Shown here: positions 46,191 through 55,076 of the stretch, in pieces
Layout of the letters: each line of letters starts with the position of its first letter
Numbering within the stretch: position 1 is the first letter of the stretch
DNA from: Melitaea cinxia
Taxonomy: Eukaryota > Arthropoda > Insecta > Lepidoptera > Nymphalidae
Assembly: GCF_905220565.1 (NCBI RefSeq)
Contig: NC_059414.1
Location: 8,306,001-8,370,000 of the forward strand
Reading direction: 5' to 3'
DNA length: 64,000 nt
Notes under the pieces: model-generated
The model's input: only the letters and a program-made list of their open reading frames with translations
Told to the model about the DNA's origin: nothing
Databases searched by the model: none
Position numbers and translations under genes: made by a program

Positions 46191-47112
46191 AAACGAATTT
46201 TTTTTTCGTTTGCCAGAAAACATAATTATTAGGGATAGAATGAAATCACACTAAGTTTTGTATTTCTTATTTCAAAGTATACCATTGCTTCAAATATGTG
46301 TGACGCAAACTGCACTGATTTACAGATTTCAAAAGAGTTGTAGACAGAAATATATCGACTTCTTACTTTATGGCGAAATATCTTTTATTGTAATACCTGT
46401 AAAGCAAAACTTGTCTCAAGTTTGAGCAAAAATTACTTATATCAAATAGAAGGATGGAATTTATTTTGCAATTTCATTAAAATGGGGATATTTATAAGTT
46501 TTTTTCAAAAAAGAACTTACAGTTTTAGTTTGATAGACACTATTTGTAACTTTAAAATTTTATAAAAAATTTAAGACAGAGTAAAGGTACGTGTAAATCT
46601 AGTTTTATAGGTATTGTAGTAGTATCTATTTTCACTAGTAAACTATAACGCAGTTTGATGATTAAGAAAATGTGTTTGGTCCAAAACAAAGAACGATAAG
46701 AAAGAAGATAACAAAACTGTTCTAAAAATAAGTAAAGCATTTTAAAGTAAAATCCATTGAAAATGTGAATATCAAATGTTGCTATATAATATCGTAATAA
46801 ATCATGACCTTACGTCCTATAATTACCGAAGGGCACATTAGTGTTTACGTTACTCGCCGCTACACTGTACAGTTTGTATATATACCAGTCACGTGGATAA
46901 ACATGCAAATCATTAAACAAAAGTCGTCTGCGTGCCGTAGCAGAGATAAGCAGACCATTTTAAATGTCATTTGTGACGATTATTTTTATTTTACCGTGTA
47001 CACGTATTGAATTTAATTAATTACGTTTTTGCCTTAAATCTAAGATGACATTAGATTATTATTAGACAGTACATGTTGATTTTTATTTAGAAATTAGATG
47101 TTATGTAAGTCT

Positions 47113-47240
47113 TCAGAGCAGGGAATATCGCTCAAAAATTTAGAACAGTTCTACTGTTGAGGTACCTCAGTGTTGTAGAAGATCTCAAGTAGGGTTGTGT
47201 TCCTGTAGTGATGCTCCCACAGTCCTACATGATGGTGGAA
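47113..47240 (+). repeat. Interspersed repeat B, copy 4 (fragment)
   Basis: It has CAGAGCAGGGAATATCGCTC, AGGTACCTCAGTG and GGTTGTGTTCCTGTAGTGA. Only the 5' part of the family is present. Confidence 0.5.
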
Positions 47241-48118
47241 AAGTGGTATAACTTAAAATTATAAAAAAAAAGTAGCTAGCTTCTTCCCGCCATAATTTTT
47301 CGTTAATATACCATATTTTTATACAAGCTGTCTGTCACTAAGAAAGGATATATATTACACAATTGGTGCCGTCGTTCGGAAGTCACCTATGCTCGTAAAT
47401 ATATTTCGTCGATTCATTTTTATTTATATAGGTAAATAGATAAATTAGTTATTGTATATAAAAACTGTCTCTGTGTGATAAGTACTGGTCGTATTATGAC
47501 GCGTTATATCTCATTGTCTGGCGTTACGTTTCATCGATTATATAGGACGTCGCCTTTATACAATTACGTATTCAATGAATTGTTAATCAAATCATAGATG
47601 GCTTATTGACGAGTTTTTAAGATCATGTTTTACTGGTTGCTGATAAAAGATATCTGAAAACGGTATCCAATAGTCAAAATTTTATGACATATTTTTCTTT
47701 TCCACCAACAAACTCTTCTTTGCCTATAACTATCTCTGATATCATAACAAAGCTGTGAATCCAAAAATTGTAGTTTATTAGTTAAGGCAAAATAGGCCCT
47801 AACCGTCGTAGTGCGAGGTTTTATAGCCTATATTTATGTACAATAAACTATTTTTGTAAAACAACAAATGTTTTTAATATATGAACTAGAACATATAAGA
47901 TTTAGGAATATTAATGTGAACTAGTAACCAGTAGTATATCTAAGATAGTCTGACAAGACTACAGGCGTATATTTCGGATGCTGGAGATTAAAATGAGTCA
48001 TAATCTCAATCCTTAATCAGTGATCAATTTTACTTTTATTTTATTTTTGTTTTTTGATAAACATTTTATTCGCATCAAATCCAAACGATTAATATAATAT
48101 CAATCTTATCTTTTATAA
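47241..48118. other. Non-coding stretch
   Basis: A+T-rich, with no recognised coding block, RNA gene or repeat family. Confidence 0.4.
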
Positions 48119-48490
48119 TCTATTAGAAGACACATTTTTTAATTTATAACTATAATATAAACAAGTACATGGTATGTGTTACAAAAATATTCACTCGGAA
48201 AAATAAGCTCTATGTCTACGTACATACAATCTAGAATTCAAAAAAGTATTCTTTACTACTACATAGAGTACAATTTACAAATAAATCATTCCAGTCCCTT
48301 ATTATCTATTAGAAGACACATTTTTAAATTTATAACTATAATACAAACAAATACATGGTATGTGTTACAAAAATATTCACTCGGAAAAATAAGCTCTATG
48401 TCTACATACATACAATCTAGAATTCAAAAAAGTATTCTTTACTACTAAATAGAGTACAATTTACAAGTAAATAATTCCAGTCCCTTTGGG
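48119..48490. repeat. 186-bp tandem duplication
   Basis: Two adjacent units, 48119-48304 and 48305-48490, both start TCTATTAGAAGACACATTTT and end ATTCCAGTCCCTT. They differ at only a handful of positions by eye. Because 186 is divisible by 3, a 90-aa frame crossing both units contains the same peptide twice (LQKYSLGKISSMSTYIQSR). I regard that frame as incidental. Confidence 0.92.
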
Positions 48491-48660
48491 CCTTGACGAG
48501 CCCAAACTCTCATGCATAGTCATGTCTATAGTATTCGGCGCACGTGGCGAGTGCACGTGAGCTGCGCGCGCGCACCTGACTGACGGGGGGAACGACCTTG
48601 TCTTCCTTGTTTGAAAACGTTCATTATCGTTTACAGACATAATAGTATATTTAGGTATCA
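48491..48660. promoter_or_regulatory. CpG-rich block with CACGTG-N7-CACGTG
   Basis: A G+C/CpG peak directly after the tandem duplication. CACGTG lies at 48541-48546 and 48554-48559 with a 7-nt gap (GCGAGTG), then GCTGCGCGCGCGCACCTG. On minus, an ATG frame (MSVNDNERFQTRKTRSFPPS) ends at a CAG|GTGCGC possible donor at about 48575. This could be a promoter with a first exon. Both readings are inference. Confidence 0.35.
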
Positions 48661-50174
48661 AAAACAAAATAATTTCGAAAGCGATTTTAATTTAAATTTC
48701 ATACTCTTAGCATACGTGAAATATTTATTCAAAAACACAAAAGTATACTTAACATATACTAAAATACAAGCCTGTAGTTAGTTTGTATAGACATGAGTAA
48801 CACACCTTTCTTCCTGGTAGATATTTTGATTCTTATGTTCTACTTTGTCGAAGTAATAGTCTAAGGATATTCAATGCCTCATGTGATAAGTTGATAATTT
48901 CAAGATAATTCTGTGCCTCATGTGATAAGTTGTATAAGTCGAGCTACACATAACTACTCTTTTTGTGATTTAATCTTGGGTATTATCGGAAAAAATTAAC
49001 GATTTTTTGATCTAACTGTCGTTCTTCTATTTACTATAGTTACGGAAATATTTTTTATACAAAGTGATATATATAGCTGTGTTTAAAAATTCGTGATTTT
49101 GTCAAGAGCCTTTTTCTCAGTAATCAATCACAGTATTCAACATTAATTTTCGTGCTTTGTGATTTAAATGCCATTGTATTTAATTTCACTTTTATTTTTT
49201 AGTACATTTCTTGTGAATACTAGATGTATCTAGAGAGTTATTACCGTTTGAACCTAATCTTTCTTAAACTGGTCAAATCCAGGTAAATTATTTGAACAGG
49301 TGATTGGAGACAAAATAAATTAAATTGAAATGCCTACCTTTATTTTTTGTTAGGATTATTATAATATAATTTAAACACAGACAAGTTATAAATGTAAAGT
49401 AATTTAACTGTATAGGTATCATTTATCGAATAATTGTAGCACTTAATAAATGTGAAAAAAGATGCAACTCAAAAGTTTTTTTCACAAATTACTTTTTTAA
49501 CAACGTGTATTAGGGGATGATAATCAAGTGATACAGTTGCGGCACGACGACACAAAGATGCGGAGACACGGGTACGACGATGAGGTTATGACTACATGAT
49601 ATGGATGCGACTCCAGAACGACACGAAGACACGACGAACAGATATGAAGGAGGCAATAAAGAGGGACTTTGCTTAGAATAATATTAATTCTAGCGAGGTG
49701 ACACATTCTGAAAGAAACCTTTTAAAAGGCACAGTGAGGACTCTCAATAAAGAGCTCGAACGAACTAAGCGCTAGAAACTAGTATATCACCAGAAGTCCA
49801 ATTCCTTATTTTCACTATTAGTAGCCAGGAAGTGAGGTTACTACATTCAGCGCCATCTAGTGACAAGTTGGTTACTTAGCAATGTCATATTATATAAGGT
49901 TTGTTACACTTTTAAAATTAAATATTTACCAACTAAACTAAAATATGTATTGGAAGAGAATGCTTTACTGTACAAAAGAATTATATTATTTTATATTATT
50001 AATTCTGAATTAGTTTATAGATTTATTATCATTGTTATTAATCAATTACACTCTTGCACTTCTGTGCCCCGCGATAACAGTAATTTTCACCACCATGGGT
50101 AGACTGGTAGAGATCTCTTCTAGAGATAAGTTCGCCCTTGCCAACTTTCTTTGTAAATATGATTTTTACTTGTT
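48661..50174. other. Non-coding stretch
   Basis: Mostly A+T-rich. A purine-rich block at 49510-49700 (GACACGAAGACACGACGAAC) is followed by a segment with a TATA-like TTTTAAAAGG and AATAAA at about 49747. That segment ends near CAGCGCCATCTAGTGAC (49850). It may be an old LTR or transposon scrap; no reliable limits were found. Confidence 0.3.
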
Positions 50175-50176
50175 TC

Positions 50177-50790
50177 TTTTTTTAACCGACTTCCAAAAAA
50201 GGAGGAGGTTCTCAATTCGACTGTATTTTTTTTTTTTTTTTTTATGTATGTTACATCAGAACTTTTGACCGTGTGGACCGATTTCGACAAATTTTATTTT
50301 AATCGAAAGGTGGTGTGTGCCAATTGGTCCCATTTAAATTTATTTGAGATCTAACAACTACTTTTTGAGTTATATTTAATAATGCGTTTTTACTTGACGC
50401 TTTTTTTCGTCGACCTACGTTTTATTATACCGCATAACTTTCTACTGGATGTACCGATTTTGATAATTCTTTTTTTGTTGGAAAGGAGATATCCCTAGTT
50501 TAGTACCATGATAAGGAGACCAGGATCTGATGATGGGATCCCAGAGAAATCGAGGGTAACTCTTGTAAATCCGCAATAAATTTTTACTAGGTGTACCGAT
50601 TTTGATAATTTTTAATTTAATCGATAGCTGATGTGGTCACATATAAATTTTATTGAGATCTGATAACTACTTTTTGAGTAATCTTTGATAACGCGTAGTT
50701 ACTTGACTATTTTTGCGTCGATCTACGTTGTATTACTCGTTGATGTAATTGAAGTCGGTTTTTTTTTTCGTTTGCGAGCAAACACAATTA
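50177..50790 (+). repeat. Element C, full-length copy (l)
   Basis: A three-module copy from TTTTTTTAACCGACTTCC to GTTTGCGAGCAAACACAATTA, with a small deletion in the third module (ATGTTTATC missing before GTGGTCAC). Confidence 0.9.
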
Positions 50791-51479
50791 TTAAGTGCAA
50801 TAAAGAATATATAAGAAGATACTCCAGTTGAAGCTAGCCTACTTAATATTAGTTCACGTATAATAATTTTTCAAGTCTTGTTTTTGCTCTCCTGTAAAAT
50901 GATGATTTTTGACTTGTTTAGTTGTATCACTTAGGAGCCACAGAATTAATAACGAGCAAAAAATACCTGATTTACCTCAAGATCCTTTGGTATATGTATA
51001 TAAATTTTCACTTTTACATGTTCGAGTATATAAAACTTGTTTAAATTTAGAAAAAATGATAAAAATAAATACTTTATAAAAAGTAAAAAAGTAATTATAG
51101 ATTTCAGGAAATTATATCATTAAAAAAAATGACAGACAGATGAATGTTAAATTAAACAAGAAAAAGTATTTAAAGATTAACGTCACATTATAAAGCCAAA
51201 CAACATTTAAAAATTTAATTGAGTAAAGGTGTGTGTAATATCATGCTTATTTATTTAATTTTTTTCCTTTACTAGCTATAAGGACGTCATCTATTGACAA
51301 TATGTAAAATTAAATCAGTGCCATCTATTATAATTTTTTAGAAGTCAATACACCCAAGTTATTAGGTTTGTATTACATTATGTTAACTATATTTAGTATA
51401 ACAAACTGATAAAAGATGGCAGCCTAAGTCTCATTAAAATTTCAAATGAGAATAAATTAACGACAATACATAAAAAACT

Positions 51480-51700
51480 GTATGTAAGTAAGTATACACT
51501 TTGAACTTAATAAAAGATTGTGGCTAATTTTTGAAAGGGCTGGACCGATTTTGACGGGACTTTTAGTGGTAGGTGGTAGATAGCTGATGTAATAAAGAGT
51601 AACTTAGGCTACTTTTATTTTAGTTTTTTTTATAAGTCAGCAAACTGAACAATAATAATTTTGTTAAATTCTACGCGGACGAAGTCGCGGGCACAGCTAG
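51480..51700 (+). mobile_element. Helitron-type 3' end, second family
   Basis: It ends GCGGACGAAGTCGCGGGCACAG, then CTAG at 51697-51700 followed by T. The body has GGCTGGACCGATTTTGACGG and GATAGCTGATGTAATAAAGA. The 5' limit is approximate. Confidence 0.65.
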
Positions 51701-52789
51701 TGTATAATATATTTACATTACATATACTATTGCATAGTTATTACATTTATAATATATTAACATTACACCTTGCTGGACTTAAATTACCTAATTTTAGTAA
51801 AAGAAGGGTGCCTTCCGTGGTTATCTTTTTTAATGTTATAGACAAAAAGATACATATATACACCGATTTTTTATTCCACCAGCAGGCAGCAACATATTTT
51901 TTTACAAAAAAGGTACAAGAAAAAAATGTATGCGATCAGAATCAATATTATTTATTTATACACTTAATTAATTATCTATGCTGATTAGTTCATTCGTTTC
52001 GAGACGTTGTTATTTGCTTTTGAATGATATGTGTTGAAATATGTATCGATATGATACAGCAGGCGGCTGTTACCTAATACACTAGTCTAGTCAACAAGTT
52101 GAAAATGGTCGAAAATAGAGACACTGCTCTTAAAATTGTGTGAAATAGCTCTTTGGATCTGGAATGACGCCTAGAAAAATGTTCTATACCGTGTATTAGC
52201 ACATAAAAAATTGAGACTTGAACACAAAAGTGGTGATTTTTCCCAAAAAAATTATAATTTGTTCTGGAACTACATAAATTATTATAAACAAAGTATGAAT
52301 ATTTTTTTAACTTTTGTGGCGTGATCTTATTAAATATGTATATAAGAAAGGCTCTACGAAGCAAAAATTTTTTTTTGAAGCAATTCAGATGGAAGTTCAA
52401 GAAAATTTTGTTGGTCAACAATCGTTTAACTTGTTAAAAAAAATCCAAAGGGGTATTAAGTATTCATAGTGTTCAGAATATGCTGTAATTTTTTCAAGTC
52501 TAAAAACAAATATTCAATACCTTAAATAAATTAATCAATGTGTCGTACTTTGTCGCGCAACCTAAAAATGTCACACGTAGACCCATTTTCCATCCCCATT
52601 CATTTCCCATTTATAAATAATAGAGATAGAGTTCCGGGAACAAAAAGTTTTTTGTGTGAGTGCGACTTTGTCGCTTCGTCTAAATCTTAACTTCTAGAAT
52701 TCACCTCCAATTTTAGTAAGGAATAAACATCTAATTGTATTTTTTGCACATAGCATGTACCTACTAGGTAGTTACGGTAGGGTAAAAGA
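51701..52789. other. Non-coding stretch
   Basis: A+T-rich. A 115-aa minus frame (52074-52421) is K/F/N/I-rich and shows no motif. CGGCTGTTACCTAATACAC at about 52061 matches the end of the SINE at 11066, so a SINE tail fragment is present. Confidence 0.35.
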
Positions 52790-53130
52790 TACTCTCCCAG
52801 GGGAGTAGGATCTCTTACTGGGCGCGTCCCCCGGGTGGTGGACGGGGTCATGCCACTTGCTTGCCCTGCTTACGAGTGGTAGGGGTCCTAGTTTTGGGCC
52901 CCCGTGGACCAAAACCAGAGGAGTGTTGGGGCCGTTGGGTCGCGCTCCTGAGGATGGTGGGGCCTATGGCTGGGGTGTGGGGTTTCAACCGTCCTTCAGT
53001 TCGGAGGTGGTGTGCGGTGCAGGGTGACGCGTAGGATGCCGACGGTGAGGATGTGACGCTGAAACGGCATAGAGATGTGGGGGTCGGTTTTTCCTTCCCC
53101 CAGGCGGAGGGCGTTACTTTAAATGTCACT
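52790..53130 (-). mobile_element. G+C-rich transposon-like block
   Basis: A sharply bounded G+C-rich block in A+T-rich DNA. On minus, a P/T/S/R-rich frame (52848 to about 53130) includes PSAWGKEKPTPTSLCRF and ends TPTTRKQGKQVA, then CCACCCGGGGGACGCGCCC. This composition is typical of gag-like or 5' regions of G+C-rich LINEs. No RT, zinc knuckle or endonuclease motif is present. A short inverted repeat around CATTTAAAGT (53122-53163) closes it. Confidence 0.35.
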
Positions 53131-53187
53131 TTTAAAACATTTAAAACAACGTGACATTTAAAGTAAGTCTTCTCTAAACATTTTTTT

Positions 53188-53435
53188 AATATCATATTAA
53201 AAATCGACCGTTCCAGCGGGGATAAAATAAAAATATAAATAATATATAAAATTATCATATCTAAAGTTTCGATCTAGCGAGTACATCGTTCCATAGCTTA
53301 ATTGGCTAGAGCAGCGACACGGTCAGTCGAAGATGCAGGTTCGATCCCCGCTCGAACGGTCAATCTTTGATAGGATATTAAAAAAATGTTCAGAATTTCC
53401 TAATGTGTTGGTAACACAAAAATAAAATCGTACAA
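53188..53435 (+). repeat. tRNA-like repeat T, copy 3, with inverted ends
   Basis: The left half (ATCATATTAAAAATCGACCG, TTCCAGCGGGGA) is the reverse complement of the right half's end (TCCCCGCTCGAACGGTCAAT). Between them lies a tRNA-like unit: GTTCCATAGCTTAATTGGCT (A-box region) and B-box GGTTCGATCCCC. The outer end TTGGTAACACAAAAATAAA matches copies 1 and 2. Confidence 0.65.
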
Positions 53436-54022
53436 AGTAAGTCTCTTCGTTTAACAAGCTATTACTATTATTTACTTAATACCTGTATATTTAGTATGTA
53501 GGTATACTCGTATTTGAATATGCATGGCAGTAGCTTGTAATTCTAGTTGAAAGTTAGGGGAAATCTGGGAGAATAAGAGGTTATCACACCATCTCAAATG
53601 AGGCTGCATACATTCTCTCAAGCTTACCCCTGGGATCATGTGGAATAAAATACTGGCTAAAATACTGGTCTGTTTGGTTGGTTCCTTTTTCTTGACTTAG
53701 CTTTTGGTAAAGGCTAAACTGATTCTGGCGATAATACAATAGACTTAGTAGCATGAGAACTTTGGGCTGTATATGTGAATGCAATAGCTACAATGGCATC
53801 GTTTTTCAGAGCTGGGGTATGTAAACTTGAAGGCTACAGGTTCACTGACATTATTGTTCACAATTAATGAGTTGTTAGATTGATGTACCTGAAATAATGG
53901 TTCTAAAAGTAACTAAATAAGACCAAATATATCTTTTGTCGAAAATCTATTTTTTGAAACAAGCTTTATTGTAGATTGTACCTTTTAGAGAGAAAACATA
54001 CAAACAAACATTCGCTTTGCTT

Positions 54023-54150
54023 CAGGCTGTAATATCACATTGCTGGGCATAGGCCTCTTTCCCCGTGTAGGAGAAGAATCAGGAAATAGAAGAATCAGTT
54101 TAATCAAATACGCTGTTCTAATGCGGGTTGGCGGATATCTTCAAACAAAC
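54023..54150 (-). repeat. SINE tail fragment (minus)
   Basis: On minus it has TCCGCCAACCCGCATTAGAA, TTCTCCTACACGGGGAAAG and AGGCCTATGCCCAGCAATGT, then ATATTACAGCCTGAA. This is the 3' tail shared with the SINEs at 2331 and 24543. Confidence 0.65.
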
Positions 54151-55070
54151 ATTGCGAATGAAAAAAAAGTGTTGTCGAAATGGCCTAGCTACTTACTAAA
54201 CTCAATAAAAAAATTCAAGAAAAATTATTTTTTCATATTTTGCTACACGCCGAAATCATAATTTTACAACTGCTTCCTCTGCTTATCTCTAAAGTGATAA
54301 ACAAGCGTTGTTGCAAAGTCGCTAAGTATTATAGGTAGAGGGAAATTGTCTTTATCACAACTCTCCTCTATCACAACTTTCCTTAGTCTCCCCTACTAAG
54401 AAAAACAAGATTTTATACTACAGTATGTGATAAATCTTATAATATTATCTATGAAACATAGTCACGCATGATAAGAACAGCCACATTAATATTGTACCGT
54501 ATAATTTTATTACATATGGCAATACTATCTCAATAGTTCGAAAATTGTTCTAATTTTAGCCATACTTTGTAACAGACACAAATTAACTACGTTGTTTACT
54601 TATTATCTCAAAATTGATTTTGAATATATATTATTGCAAATTAGCAATCATGTCACAACTCAGTAGTGTCATGTTAAGTTACAGTTTTTTTTTAGTTATT
54701 TCCTCCCACTTTAAAATTTGTTAGATTATAGTTTACCTAATAATCTTGAAGGAAAAATAAAGTCAGCCGACCATAACAAGGTGGATTATACGTCAGGTGG
54801 CTGCTTAAACACGAAAAAATTATATTTTCAATGATTCCCTCTCAACTAAAAATTTATCTGGTGACATGAATGAAAATTAATGTCAGCTTGCTGTATCTCA
54901 GTGGAAAGTTTGTCAGTTGGTAACTTGAAAGGTGTAACGCAGCAGCATCTATCGCTTACTGAATCTTACCAGCTGACGACTTTTCTCTTGACTTACAAGT
55001 AGCTTATTTTTCTGATTACTTACTAGGGCATATCAAAAAACCTCTTATAAATATATATTATGTTATAAGC
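54151..55070. other. Non-coding stretch
   Basis: A+T-rich, with no recognised repeat or coding block. The RTE insertion begins at its right end. Confidence 0.4.
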
Positions 55071-55076
55071 TGCTGT

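Larger units (their letters stand above)
45647..46230 (+). repeat. Element C, diverged copy (k), split by repeat B
   Basis: The left part (45647-45902) has TTTTTTAACCGCTTTC, TTGTCAATTCGACTG and TAATAATGCGTATTTG. The far end (about 46190-46230) has an AACGAA-(T)n-CGTTTGCCAGAAAACATAATTA end. Between them sits repeat B copy 3. Confidence 0.7.

Noticed and set aside
48176..48448. 90-aa frame containing the same peptide twice
   Set aside because: It is explained by the 186-bp tandem duplication; no other coding evidence.
49698..49850. Possible solo LTR (TGACACATTC ... TTACTACA, TATA-like and AATAAA inside)
   Set aside because: No matching terminal inverted repeat or target duplication, and no second copy in the window. 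Left as a note only.
52074..52421. 115-aa minus-strand frame
   Set aside because: K/F/N/I-rich, as expected from A+T-rich DNA. No motif, splice or poly(A) support.
53281..53357. Possible tRNA gene
   Set aside because: The A-box and B-box are good and the acceptor arm partly pairs. But the anticodon loop lacks the usual features and the unit recurs as a dispersed repeat, so it is tRNA-derived rather than a tRNA gene.
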